Shown one piece after another: positions 11,601-24,599 of a stretch of 64,000 bases of DNA (position 1 is the stretch's first letter; every line of letters begins with the position of its first letter). This stretch comes from Torreya grandis. Its lineage: Eukaryota > Streptophyta > Pinopsida > Cupressales > Taxaceae. The notes under the pieces are model-generated. The model saw nothing but the letters and a program-made list of their open reading frames with translations. It was not told the DNA's origin and ran no database searches. Location: the NCBI GenBank assembly GCA_037957365.1, contig JARHVA010007800.1, positions 36,001 through 100,000 on the forward strand, read 5' to 3'. The position numbers were made by a program, and so were the translations under genes.

Positions 11601-11747
11601 GTGTTTTTGAGACTACCTCAATCAATCCCTGTCATTCCCTTTACACATATTTAAATTTTGGCACTCGACACTCATGTTTGTCATTAATAAAAATGTGTAT
11701 ATCTATATCCCACCCTTAAGAGACATGTGTTCATAGAATAAAAATAT
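8640..11747. other. AT-rich stretch without recognised genes
   Basis: Short open stretches (for example 9730-9930 minus and 10127-10315 plus) match no family I recognise. One part at 10390-10860 on the minus strand looks like worn coding sequence and is listed separately. No LTR, terminal inverted repeat or tandem array stood out. Confidence 0.5.
10390..10860 (-). pseudogene. Possible decayed coding segment of unknown family
   Basis: On the minus strand one open stretch (10831-10625, starting MSGRHIELVQINF) is followed by readable sequence with only isolated stops: MSKHELDLF, IISSFSKNLNAMICY, then INTNLAKESIFDYFNAFILP and TRGYYFKLGKDKNDPIAST. The amino-acid mix and low stop density look coding-like compared with the flanks. 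I do not recognise the family. It could be a gag N-terminus or a host fragment. Confidence 0.3.
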
Positions 11748-14380
11748 ATTCATTTTCACTAATGTAATTCTCTTTTGGTACAAGTACACAACCATAAGCC
11801 TTATAATGTAAAAAACATAATAGTGTGTGGTAGATATATCTATTGATAATTGTTGATCATGAGGAGACATGGTTGATTATAAACATATGGTAAATATGTA
11901 TATATAGGCATATTTCAATTTAAATTAGGACATGTTCGCATGTAATATGACCTTATAAAAGTGTGAAATGTAAAATTAGGGTGAATGAAAACATGGCATA
12001 ATGGCATTAAGGACCCACTTCACCACTTTCATATCATACAATAGAGGTCAAGGCTAATTTTGGACTATTCTAAAAATGGTTAAGATAGAAAAGTGGAGAA
12101 ACATAGACACAAATGAATTGCATGGCACTTAGGTGATTCTTAAGGTAAATAAATGATATGTTTGAAGTTAGTCACATGAAATAACGAAAGTATATGAATG
12201 GGACAATGTGAATGGAAAGTGTACCAATAATATCCTAATGTAAGATATTAGTATAAATACATGAAAACATGAAAAAACATTAAAATCACATGAATTTTAC
12301 CAAAAATAGGTGTCTATGCCCCTTTAATTTATTTTTCATCTCTTTCTCTCTCTCTTCTCACTTGCCTTTTTTTAGTGGTCCCCCAAAATTGTATTGTGTA
12401 AATTTTTAGAAATGTAATTTTTTGGGAAGTATATCACGTGGATCCATTTTATACATCAATGTCCCATGGTCTTGATTTGATAAGTTTTCATCTATTTTTT
12501 TTGGCTTACATTCCAATATGGTCTTAACTTGAATTCAAAAGATCTATAAGTACACAAGTGCATTAGTGCATTTAGGACACACATCATAGAAGTGAAAAGG
12601 TAATCAATGCAATCATCTGAAGAAGAGATTCAACAATCTTAGGAAATATGAAGATATTTTACTATTACATTGTAGGTGATATCAAACATTCATTGTATCC
12701 TTGAAATTCATTGTAGATTAGACACTTCATCACATTAGACTACCTGGTTAAATTACATCATACTTGGCATGTTGTTTGAAATATTATGAACCACTTAGGG
12801 GATTGATAAGTGTAGACACTTCATTTTAATGAATCCCATATCTAAATTATAATCAAGAGAGATGTTCTCTAATCACATGAAAATTTAACCAAAAATCACC
12901 ATAGGACCCAATTTACCCACACAACTACCATTTTAACCTAAAATCACAATGACACATCCCTAATTAGGGAAATAGATTGTATTGCATAATTAATAATATC
13001 TAGTGCATCTTAAATCAAATTATACATTTATAAGTATTATTATAGGATAATTAAATGAATATTTTATTGACAAAAGTAACATTTAAATTTCACCATTCTT
13101 CTAATTTCCAACTAATCACCTTAATTAATTAGCCTAATCATTCATGTAATGAAAAATTCCATGAATTTGGAATTTTATATTTTACTAAAATCAAAATTGA
13201 ATTTATTACCTCGCATAGGTGATGCCATAGGGGTAAGTAAATGGAATAGAGTGGAGTGTAGGAAAGGTTTAATATGACATGGACACCTACACACACTCTT
13301 ATAGCTTTTATTCCTCTCTTATACAATCTTCCTCTTACGCCTCTCTTATACACTCTAATAAGACCAATGACTTCTCTTTTCTTCCAACATGTCTTCCACA
13401 CTCTAAAAAGACCTTAAATGAAATATATTAAACAATCCATGTGTGTGATCATGTGTTTAAGGACTCATCCTCCACCATTGATCTTGATCTTAGATTAATG
13501 GATCACAAACATTCAAAAAGTATAAAAATACTAGGGATTTTTGCCATCATAAACAAGCTTCTTCACGCAAACTTACTTTGTCAAATTATAGAAGGAGATT
13601 AAACCTATTATCATTCCAAGACAAGCAAATAATCAAGTGTATACAAGGAGAGATTCTTTTCACATGTGGAATCAAACATTGCCAAAGATTTCATAGCCTA
13701 CAAGTCAAGCTCAATCTCTTCAAACCATTTTTGATGAAAATATTCAAAGAAGGTATAAACATAGTTTTTGTCTTCTAATTTATATTTATTTCTTGTTTCC
13801 ATATATATCAACCTAGGGATTAGGCTTAATATGTTAAATTTTCAAGATATTTAACCCTAATTTTGGATAAGGATCCTACTTGGGTAGATATGGTTAAGGA
13901 TATAGAAATGATAATGCACAAGGTTGATAATCAAATATACAATAGGCCAATTAAATGCTAAACTTAGATATAACAGATGTTGAATTCATTAAACTGAGAT
14001 AGGCTAAAAATAGTAATTAGAACTATGCTAGATATGGAAATGACAAAGAAATATTATACTTAGTTGGTTCTGAGTATAACATAGTTTTAGATACGGAACA
14101 GGTAGGAAGTAAACTTGAAGAAGATTTGAGAATAGTGACCTAATTCTAGATTAAGTTCCTATATAACTATAGACACCAACATTATCCTTAAATAGTTGTA
14201 TCGATGTTATTATCTGAACTAGATGCAGGTGTCCTATACAAAATACCTTCTAGAAAAATATGTGACCACTTGGATGCTTCTAGGGTAGTCTTCATATTCA
14301 CTCTAGTGCATTCAAATATATATCATGGACTATCACTCCTCATGAAATTACAAAACCCTAGTTATTCATCTTCATAGTGT
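11748..14380 (+). repeat. X repeat, copy A
   Basis: About 2.63 kb of noncoding sequence starting ATTTTCACTAATGTAATTCT and ending near CTTCATCTTCATAGTG... (ends at about 14380). It aligns collinearly with copy B (14381-16650). Shared landmarks are 11770/14408, 12362/15001 and 14275/16540. Its last 0.53 kb (13845-14380) also matches 33680-34230. No protein-coding signal was seen; the short frames at 13138-13401 and 13578-13778 are not supported. Confidence 0.8.
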
Positions 14381-16650
14381 CTTTATTTTCACTAATGTAA
14401 TTATCTTTTGGTACAAGTATGCAACCATAAGCCTTATAATGTAAACAACATAATAGTGTGTGATAGATATATCTATTGATAATGCTTGATCATGAGGAAA
14501 CATGTTTGATGATGACCCTCTAGTACATATTTATATATAGGCATATTGAAATTCAAATTGGGACATGTTCACATGTAATATGACCTTAGAAAGGTGTGAA
14601 ATGTAAAATCAGGGAACATGAGAACATGTCCTAATGACATGAAGGACCCACTTCACCACTTTTATATTGTACAACATAGGTCAAGACCACTTTTGGACTA
14701 TTATGAAAATGGTCAAGATATGAATGTAGAGAAAAATAGACATAAATTAATTTCATGGCACTTAGGTGGTTCTCAAGACAAATAAATGATATTTCTAAAG
14801 TTGTTCATGGGAAATAAGAAAAGTCTATGAATGGACCAATGTGAATGAAAAGTGTACCAATAATATCCTAATGTAAGCCAATGATATAAATACATGGAAA
14901 CTTTTTAAATATATTTAAATTACTTGAATTTTACCAAAACTAGGTGCATATGTCCCTTTATTTTATTTTTCATCTCTTTCTATCTCTTCCCTTTGCTTTG
15001 TTTCTAGTGGTCCCCCAAAATTATATTGTGTAAATTTTAAAAATTTAATTTTTTGGAAGTGTGTTATGTGGATCCATTTTCTACATCAATATCCCATGGT
15101 CTTGATTAGATAGTAGGTTTTCACCTATTTTTTATGGATTACATGCCAATATGGTCTTAACTTGAATTTAAGAGGTATATAAGTACACAAATGCATTAGT
15201 GAATTTAGGAGATGCATCATACAAGTGATAAAGGTAATCAATACAATCATTTGAATTAAGAATTCAATAATCTTAGGAAATATGAAGATATTTTACTACT
15301 ACATTTTATTAGAAATCAAGAATTCATTGTCTACTTGAAATTCATCATAGATTAGACACTTTATCACATTAGACTACTTAGTTAAATTGCATCATACTTG
15401 TCATGTTGTTTGAAATATTAATAACCACTTAGGGGCTTGACAAGTATAGATACTTCATTTTAATCACTGCTATGTCTAAACTTCAATCAAGATATACTTT
15501 ATGTAATCACATGAAAATTTAACCAAAAATCACCAATGGACCCAATTTACCCACATAAATACCATTTTAACCTAAAATCACAATGCCACACCCCTAATTG
15601 GGGAAATAAATTGTATTGCATCATTAATATTATCTAGCACATCTTGAATCAAATCAATCCTTTGAAAGCGTTATTTTAGGACAATTAAATGAATATTTGA
15701 TGGAAAAAAATAAAACTTAAATTGTATAATTATTTTAATTACCATCTAATCACCTTGATTAATTAGCCTAATCATTCCTCTAATGGAAAATTCCATGAAT
15801 TGGAATTGTCTATTTTCCTAAAATCAAATTTGACTTTATTACCTCACATAGGTGATGTCATAGGGGTAAGTCAATGGAATAGAGTGGAGTGTGGGAAAGG
15901 TGGCTTATGACATGGGCACTTACACACTCTCTGATAGATATTACACTCCTCTTACACTCTCTTCCTCTCACACCCCTCTTACACACTCTAAAAATACCAA
16001 TGACTACACTTCTATTCCAACATGCTTTCTACACTCTAAAAAGATCTGAAATAACATATGTTACACACTCCTTGTGTGTGACCTTGATTTTAAGTACTCA
16101 TCCTCCACCATTGATATTTATCTTAGATCAATGGTTCAAAAACTATACAAATACAAGGCCTTTTAGCCATTACAAAGAAGTTTCTTTATGCAAACTTACT
16201 CTGTCAAATAATATAAGGAGCTTCAACCAATGCTCTTGACAAGCCAAGCAAAGAATCAAGTGTAGATAATGAGAGATGCTTCCCACATGTAGAATCAAGA
16301 ATTGCTAAAGTATTTATACCATATAAGCCAATTTCAACCTCTTAAAATTGGTTCTCAAGCAAATATTAAAATAGGCGGGAAGTAAAATGGAAGAGGATTC
16401 TATAATAGTCACCAAATTATGGATTGAGTGCCTTATAACTATGGACACTAACATTAGCATTGAATGGTTGTGTTGATTTCATTATTTGAACTAGATGTAG
16501 GTGTCCTATATGGAATACTTACTATAAAAGGATGTGACCACTTAGATGATTTTAGGTTTATCGTCATCTTCACTCTAGTGAATTCAAATCTAGGTCATGG
16601 ACTATCACTCCTTATGAAGTTATAAAACCCTAGTTCTTCATCTTCATAGT
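14381..16650 (+). repeat. X repeat, copy B (shorter by an internal deletion)
   Basis: Lies head to tail with copy A. It is about 2.27 kb because the part equivalent to roughly 13750-14097 of copy A is missing around 16360. Many substitutions separate the copies, so the tandem duplication is old. The open stretch at 15889-16239 has no counterpart frame in copy A and is not a gene. Confidence 0.8.
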
Positions 16651-17445
16651 GACCTTTAAAAAAATGGGTTAGTGGGCACATGATGTCGAGATGACCCAAA
16701 ATAACCTTTTTTTAATGATCACTACCTACATACACAATACTATGAAGATGAATCTAGAATAATGTAGCTCTTCCCTACATGGTGGATATTGTGTGAATCA
16801 TGCAATATATAGAAAGTGAGTACAATAATGACCTAGCTTGTAACTTGAAAAACATAGCTCTTGGGTTGATAATTCATTATTTTAGACCTATAGATGTGTT
16901 TTCCCTATGACTGATATGAAAATAAGAGAAAATAGGGAAGCTTTGCTCACTTAACTACTTGATTGAATGCTTTTTGAAAGTTTCTTGGTGAGTAGGTAAG
17001 AAGTTCATAGGTGAGGTATGAATGAGGATTGATTGTGAATATATACCATTCTTGTCAAGAAATATATCACATTAAAACAATTAGGTAGACCATTATGGTA
17101 CATTTTATTTTTGAATTATATGATTTTAAGGAATTGGACACATACGTCAAGTTAGGACACTACCATCGATACATGGGTATAGGGATGACACTTGTGTCTT
17201 GGCAATTAGAAAACTAGTACAAGCTCAAAATACGTAGGAGTATAATATAAGCATATTTTAAGAATTATGGGTAAGATATAAGGTTTGGATCATCAACATA
17301 AGATTGGTTAGACTAAGAGATAGGCCAAGAGGCACAATATAGAGTAGATGAAAGACTTATAAAAGTGGGAAAGGTCCAAAACTAAGAGGATAGCCAATTT
17401 TTGAGTTTTCTAAGTGTATAAGACTGAGGTGATATATAATCCATA
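16650..17445 (+). repeat. Downstream tail shared by X copies B and C
   Basis: From TGGGTTAGTGGGCACATGAT (about 16665) to about 17445 the sequence matches 34240-34523 and then 44914-45415. It shows what the third copy looked like before it was broken by the 10.4 kb insertion. No coding signal. Confidence 0.78.
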
Positions 17446-18289
17446 AATATAATCTCCATTTTCCCCATTTAATCTAGTAATGAAATTATTATTTTAAAGG
17501 AGAAGAAATGTGTACCTAGGTGTGTGTAACATACCTTGCCTTTGTGTGAGTCCAACTTGAGTGCTTTATTGGTGACTAAAATTTAACCAAGAGCATGTTA
17601 TAGTATATAATCAATGTACATAATGTAAAATTATAAATGATTTGAAATGATTAAAATTGAAAGAGTAAGGTTTACGAGTACACTTGTGTATTAATGTAAT
17701 TTCCTTTGCTATTGGAATCTAGATTTGAAAGATGTATCATTATGAATAATTAAAAATAATATTATGACAAATATATAAATGTGGAAAACACATATATTTA
17801 AGGTGATAGAGAGATATTGGAAGGCACATGCCCCAACCTTAGAGAAAAGGTGAGTTACCATCCTATATTTGAGATTAGATCAATAGTACAACCTAATCAT
17901 ACATATAACCTTGAAAGCATGAGTAAACAAAGTCAACTCATACTATCAAACTCGTGAGGATGGATAATACAATCAAGTCTAACCTAAAAACTTGGAAATA
18001 TTAAGTGATTTAATCACCTCAACCATACAAAAAAGTGAACTAACTACTATATTATATTGGCTCAATATAATCTATAAAATTGCAACCTAGTGGGTGATGA
18101 TAGTCCCTAATAGTGTTTTTAAAATCTAAAACTAATTTATATTTTGTGATATTAGGTGCACATTGTATAACATATTCACCTTAGATATGTCTCATGTAGA
18201 AAATATGTGTAATAATAGTACCAATGTATATAATTTTATCCTAAATACATATCTAAATCATATGACTGTGTGCTTTGTCTAATTCAAAA
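17446..18289. other. Anonymous AT-rich stretch
   Basis: I see no open frame of note, no repeat partner in the window and no recognisable element. Confidence 0.5.
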
Positions 18290-18710
18290 ACTATGTAAGT
18301 GTGGTGAACATGCTTCTAAAGCATGCCCCCACCATATATGAATAAATATTAAAAAATAAAATAAGTGCCAATTTGGAGGACATGCTTATAGAACATTCCC
18401 TCACTAAATCTATGTATGAAAAATATTAAATAAGTGTGGAGAACATGCTTCCAAATCATGCCCTTGTCAAATCTGAAAACTAATATGAGTGATAATACAA
18501 AGTAGATGTTTCCAAACATTCCCCCACTAAATATGGGTGTTCCAAATACTGAATAAGTATGGAGACCATACTTCTAAATCATGCCTCCACTATATAAAAA
18601 ATTATGAATGTGTGGAAGCCATACCTATATGACATGCGCCAACTAAATATTAAAAATGTGCTAAATGTGGATAAGATGCCTCTATGACATGCCCCCATTG
18701 ATATGGCCCC
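18290..18710 (+). repeat. Degenerate tandem repeat, period about 60-80 bp
   Basis: Six or seven loosely similar units each carry a core like GTGTGGAGAACATGCTTCCAA then CATGCCCCCACTAAATAT. Examples start near 18300, 18375, 18435, 18500, 18558, 18612 and 18665. Units differ by many changes and small indels. Confidence 0.65.
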
Positions 18711-18834
18711 CCTTTAAGATGAGATAAGAATATAAACTGGTAGTTACCACACATCAAAAAGATAAGATAACTATATAATCTATGAATGGAATCATGTCTA
18801 GGTAAATCACATTCAAAATAAATATGGAATTAAG

Positions 18835-20858
18835 TGTTGGAGGTACAATCATTGAGAGGGGGCATTGAATTAGTGATGCAAGATATTTCAAACTCTAAAT
18901 TCAATCCTTTCAAACTCTTGATCAATGACCACAAGTATTCATAAATCATATAATATGTTCATAATAATGAATAAGCAAAATGAAGAAAGATCACACACAT
19001 AATATAATATCTATATGGGAAACCCTCTTAGCGAATAAAACCCACTCTCAGTCTTAAAAACATATGGACTACTTATCTTCTAATATGATCACAAACATGA
19101 GACCTTTTAGTGAAACACCCACATCACAAGGAGCACCCACCCCTAAGTATGGACAAGCACCAACTTGTTCTAGTTACTAAGTACCCACACAACACCTTAT
19201 GAAATCAAAAATCTTATTGCAAATCAATATTATTGGAGAAACAATGTTTAACACCTCTCTTTCAACTCATCACACACACTTAAACTTGCTCATACAAGCA
19301 ATGAATCCAAATAACCATTTTGGATCACTCTAGGCTTCTTCTCTCATCCTCAATCTACTTTGTACTTTAGTCCATCCACTAAGCACACTATATTTGATCT
19401 CTTTCCTTTGTCTTTATCTTTTGCTTTCTCAATTCTTCCATATTTAAGCCTAGAAACCATTTCCTTGGTCTTCACTATTTATATATTCTTCAAGCATATC
19501 AACTTCTAGGTTGGCCATAATACTTGCCTTAACTCTTAAGACACCTAACATGCTAACACATAGCATAAGACATCCTCATAGGTTGGCCATATCATCCATG
19601 GGGCACATTTAAGTAGATATGCCTTTCAATTAGGCCTTAGAAGCCTTTATAGGTCTCATGGAGACCTATGACTCCTTTTAGCATTTTATTAAGAAAATTA
19701 ATAAAACAATATTAATTTTAAGTACATGGGTCCACTCTATATGACCTCTAAGACATATTTAGGTGATTATTCCCTCCAAAAAACTTTTATACTAAAGCTC
19801 AAATTTCTCAAACATTATTTTGTACATGGAAATACCATGAATGAACAAACAATCAACTTTGAAGCTCCATAATTTTGATTTTACAAACATTCAAACCTTA
19901 TAACTAGATTCTTTGGATGTGTTTTAAATTCATTTAAAACTTTTATTTTTACTACATCAATAAATTCATCCTAGATCAAGAGTAAAGCTTAAAAATTGAG
20001 CACTAGTTTTTACTTATTTAATTTGAATATTTGAATTCCAACAATCACTGAACACATGTTAAACATCAGACACTTTGACCTCATCTCGTGCTCCTTGGAA
20101 ACTTTGAAAAAATACACACCATTAATCTCCTTATATGAGCCTAGTATTTATCTTGTAATGCTCACCATTGATCTTAGATCAGAGCTCCCATGATTATGCC
20201 ACTTGGTAGCCCCACATGCCTTCTATGCACATTGACATAATGACTAAATATGCACTATTGGATCACAACTAACAATATCACACATTCTATTAGATCATTA
20301 TCCACTCAAATTAAATTATTTTTATTCATATTAGATCTGGTTAAATGTACACCATTATATTTGTGTAGACTATTTGACCTCAGACTTCAACATAGTTAAA
20401 CTTGATAGTCTCTTGCCCATCATAGTCTGCAAGAGCAAATTTGAAGGTTTATAACTTGAGCTAGAAAACACTTCAAGAATCCAAATATTTAAGGTGCCTT
20501 TTTGGCACTATAGATAGCATCTCCATGAAATATTTTGACCTTGATTGAATTTCTAAGTAACTACATTAAATGCATAGACTTGCTAGTTCATTCATATCTG
20601 TATGATGTGTAGTGACGGTCTGACTTCTCTTAATATAGAATATGCATATTTTTCTTTCCAAATGATCAAGTAACACACCAAAACTTCATCAAGACATCTA
20701 TGGATGCCTCAAAACTTATTTTTTTGTCCTTATAGACTTGTAAATGTGTCATATCTCTCTAAGTTATCAAACACAACTTCTTTTTCATTCATGTACTAGA
20801 ACTATAGGCTTTATTTGACATCAATGACAACTTAAGACATCAATGACCATGATCAACA
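18835..20858 (-). repeat. 3' LTR of the SIRE-like element
   Basis: Starts on the + strand TGTTGGAGGTACAATC and ends CATGATCAACA. It matches 25281-27293 along its length, for example ATTCATAAATCATA at 18935 and 25380. On the minus strand it starts TGTTGATCATGG. Confidence 0.87.
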
Positions 20859-21215
20859 ATCTCCCCCTTTATCATTGATGGAAAAACACCCTTAGAATGA
20901 ATTCTTACTCATTTAAACTACTTCATTATGATATTTCTCCCCCTTTAACATTAATGACAAAGGGTCTCTTCCTCAACATGCCAACACTTATTCCTTAACA
21001 TCATGTATGTATTCAAATACTATTTAATATATTTAGGATAATTACATACTTTAAAGTATATAAATCAATTTCTCCCCCTTTGACATGCACCAATCTGAAC
21101 TTGGACTTCTCTAATCCTTGGATCTGATAAACTGCTCATAGAGCTTAATAATCTCCCCCTAACATTATACACATCACTTCAAGTCTCTCAAACTATCTGA
21201 CTTAGCTCCCCCTAA
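20859..21215 (-). other. Cluster of polypurine-tract motifs
   Basis: The C-rich strand shows TCTCCCCCTTT at about 20860, 20936 and 21072, CTCCCCCTAA at about 21152, and GCTCCCCCTAA at about 21206. The first abuts the 3' LTR and is the expected plus-strand primer. The others are spaced over 350 bp. Confidence 0.7.
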
Positions 21216-21473
21216 CTCCATGATCTATCTAAAAAAGATCATCTTCAATATGTCTTCTCAATGAACTTGGTCTGCCAACAACACTTCAAAAAATATGGAT
21301 CTCATAACAATAAAATAATTGTCCTTTATCCTCTACAAGACAATGGTTTATAACATTTTTATAGCACTCTCATGAAACCATAACATACACAACTTGTCAT
21401 ATATAGAACTCTAAGACCTTCTTCATGATAACAAAAATATGACAACACATTCTCCTCCTACTCAAATGACCTT

Positions 21474-22470
21474 TTAATGATTCATAGATAAGGAAATGAC
21501 TCCCAAGATTTGTTTTAGATACTCAAATGTGGCCTTTGTTAATGGTTTATTCATAATTTCTATAAGTTGTTCATTTGTAGAAACATATTCCAATTCAATA
21601 ATTTGATTATTTACTTGTTCTCTTAATAAATTATATCTAATAGGAATATGCTTGGTTTTTGAGTGCATAATAGAATTATTAGAGATACTAATTGCACTAT
21701 TATTATCATAATAGATAGGACAAGTTCTATTTTATCTTACGTTATAATCTTCTAAGGTTTGTTTCATCCACATTATCTGAGTATAACAAGAAGTATCAAC
21801 TATATACTTAGCTTCTACAATTGATATAGATATAGAGGTTTAATTTTTTCTTATCCAAGACATCAAACATTCACCCATGAAGAAGACACCACCATTGGTA
21901 CTCCTCCTATCATCTACACATCTTACCCAATATGCATCAGTGTATATCTTTAGAATAAATTATTTACACTTGGGGTACTGTAAACCGTAATCTATTATTT
22001 TCTTGAGATATCTTAAGATCCTTTTGATTGAATTTAAGTGAAATTCTATGGGATCATCTTGAAACCTTCCTACAAGGCCACTTCTTATATTGATATCAAG
22101 CCTATAAGCAATAGAGTATAAGAGACTTTCAATCATGGATATATATAAAGTTTGATCAACTTTTGGTGAGTCCTCTTGTTTACTTAACTTATATCTAGTG
22201 ATCATTGGAGTACTCATTGACTTACAATTCAACATGTCAAACTTTCTTAGCATATCTTTGATGTATTTTGCCTATGAAATGAATATCCCTTCATTAAGTT
22301 GGTTAATTTTTAATCCTAAGAAGAAATAAAGTTCTCCCAACATTGACATTTCAAACTCAGTCTTCATAACATTTTTAAACTCTCTACTCATGTTGTCATT
22401 GTTAGAACCAAATATTATGTCATGAACATAGAATATTACTAGTAATTGATGAGTATAATCTATCTTGATA
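21474..22470 (-). pseudogene. Copia RT C-terminus and RNase H remnant
   Basis: Minus-strand sequence includes FYVHDIIFGSNND (about 22440-22400), the RT catalytic box. One of the two catalytic Asp is His here. MLRKFDMLNCKSMSTPM follows, and the open stretch 22253-21960 includes LKRILRYLKK-type connection sequence (IKRILRYLKKIIDYGLQY). The final open stretch 21668-21474 reads HSKTKHIPIRYNLLREQV and LTKATFEYLKQILGVI, the usual end of copia RNase H. Several stops lie between these blocks. Confidence 0.86.
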
Positions 22471-22599
22471 TATAAATTATTGTCAACTATCCCTCTTTTG
22501 AAGTTTTAGATCAATAAATACTTGTCTAATTTATCATACCAAGCTCTAAGATCTTATTTAAGACCATATAAGGCCTTATTTAGTTTGTAAACATAGTCA

Positions 22600-23000
22600 T
22601 AATTACTTGTCATTAAAAACTTTCAGGTGGCTCATTATAAAATTCTTCATCTATGTTGCCATTCAAAAATGCATATTCACAACCATTTGGTAAACTTTGA
22701 AACCTTTGAAGCTTGTATATGATATAAATAATCTAATTGCTTCCATTATTGATACAGGATAAAATGTCTCATCAAAGTCTATCCCTTCAACTTGAGCATA
22801 TCCTTTACACACTAATCTATCCTTATTTCTATTGACCTCTCCTGTCTCATTCATCTTGTTTCTGAAAACCCACTTAGTTCCTATCACATTTTTGTCTTTT
22901 AGCTTAGGAACCAAATCCCATGTTTCATTTTAAGCTATTTTATCAAGTTCCTCCTCTATGTAAAATGTCTAATTATCATCTTTTCTAGCTTCTACTAAAG
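22600..23000 (-). pseudogene. Copia RT N-terminal remnant
   Basis: The open stretch 22914-22663 on the minus strand reads VIGTKWVFRNKMNETGEV and then RLVCKGYAQVEGIDFDETF. This is the first conserved block of copia RT. It ends at VYQMVVNMHF, where the family has its conserved DVK-AFL block, so the first catalytic Asp region is altered (VVN). It belongs to the element at 18835-27293. Confidence 0.87.
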
Positions 23001-23229
23001 TTTTAGATTCAATACTGGATAACAAAGTTGTGTCTTGTTGATTCTGATTGATCAACATTCTCTTCCTAGTTTGTAGACTAGCATTCACATCTCCAATAAC
23101 TTGGGAAACTAGATGATTCTTCTTTATTCTCCTAGAAGGGGCTTTAATATCTTGTCTTACTTCTTCCTCTTCATCATCTAATTGATCAAGTATGCTTTCA
23201 TTATTTGAAATAATATCCTCAGTAGTGTC

Positions 23230-24150
23230 AATTGTCTACAAGTTGGGCTTTTTGATATCACCTTCCTCTTCAACTCTCAAATTAGAGCTTTTAATAACTT
23301 TGTGAAGACTCTTATTGAAACATCTATAAGTAGAGCTTATGGAGGAATAACCCAAGAAGATGCCCTCATCATATCTTGAGTCAAAATTTCCAAGATTTTC
23401 TTCATTCTTTTTGATAAAACACTTGCTTTCAAACACTCTATTTTTTTTGACATTAATTTCCCTATTTTTCCATAGATCGTATTGAGTCTTATCACCATTT
23501 TCTCTAACATGGAATGGATTTAAGATATAAAAATAAGTATTGAAATCCTCTTTCCAAAAACCATCTGAAAGTTTGGAATCTTGAAGTATGGATCTAGTAA
23601 TCTCTTGGATAGTTCTATTTTTCTTCTCAACAAATCCATTTTGTTGAGGTGTCCTAACAGTAGAGTATTGTCTTCTAATTCCTTATTCCTTGAAAAATTC
23701 ATCAAACTCGTAAGACCAAAATTCACCTCCTCTATTTGATCTTACACACTTGATTCTTGATCCTTTTTCATTTTCAATAAGATCTTTGAATGATTTAAAT
23801 TTTCCAAAAACTTCTTATTTATCTTTAATAAAAAATATCCAAGTCATTCTAGTTAAGTCATCAATTAATAACATAAAGTACCTATTACCTTGAATTCCTT
23901 GGGTTCTCATAGGTCCACAAAGGTCTATGTCGATCAAATCTAATGGTACTATAGTAGAATGCTCCTTAGACTGTATCTTCTTTTGACTTACTTTCCATGA
24001 AGGCTTGCCTTATAGAGAGTATGAGTAATATTAGTGATTTTAGGCACATACCTCACTAGTCCTTTTGAACTGATCCTTTCTAAATTATCAAAGTTTAGAT
24101 GTCCAACTCTTCTTTTCCAAATACATCTTTCCTCTAATTGATTCATGAAT
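23230..24150 (-). pseudogene. Copia integrase remnant
   Basis: Minus-strand fragments fit the integrase and its tail. About 23760-23700 matches the SDRGGEF-type region, here damaged. The open stretch 23726-23520 holds the altered core end. The stretch 23436-23236 (KNEENLGNFDSRYDEGIFLGYS, then SSTYRCFN) is the well-known C-terminal segment that follows the copia integrase core. Frames change repeatedly. Confidence 0.78.
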
Positions 24151-24530
24151 CACTTTTCTTTATTGGATTTATGGAGCATATACAAGTTATTATCTACCTT
24201 GAAAATGTTTGTAAGTAATTTTATAGACTTGGAACTTCTCATTTCACACCCTTTTTCATGAAAATTCACAACATTTCCTTGTTTGCACATTTGGCTAACA
24301 CTTAGAATATTGTGTTTCAAACCTTTTACATATAAAATATTTTCATTTTTAGTATGAACATTATCCAAAATTATAGAGCCTTTCCCAACTATGTTATCAA
24401 ATTTATTGTCACCAAACCTTATTGAACATGAATTATGTTTCTTGAGAAAAATAAACTTACTCTTGTCTCCTATCATATGACTTGACTATCCACTATCTAT
24501 GTACCATTTCTTGTTTTCATCCTCTTGAGT
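24150..24530 (-). pseudogene. Copia protease and gag-pre-integrase remnant
   Basis: At about 24520-24480 the minus strand reads KKWYIDSG, a stop, then SSHMIGDKSKF, so the D-S-G triad of the retropepsin is kept but followed by a stop codon. The open stretch 24476-24150 continues with IILDNVHTKNENILYVKGLK and HNILSVSQMC, typical of copia protease C-termini leading into the gag-pre-integrase region. Confidence 0.85.
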
Positions 24531-24599
24531 ATGTAACATAGTTGGTACAAACATGGATTCTTCCTTTCAGTCCTGCTCCTTCTTTCTCTAAATATTGGT

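Noticed and set aside
15889..16239. 116-codon open frame in X copy B
   Set aside because: The matching position in copy A has no equivalent frame, so it is chance.
18290..18710. CRISPR-like array
   Set aside because: Units are too variable, spacers are not distinct, and the context is a plant nuclear repeat region.
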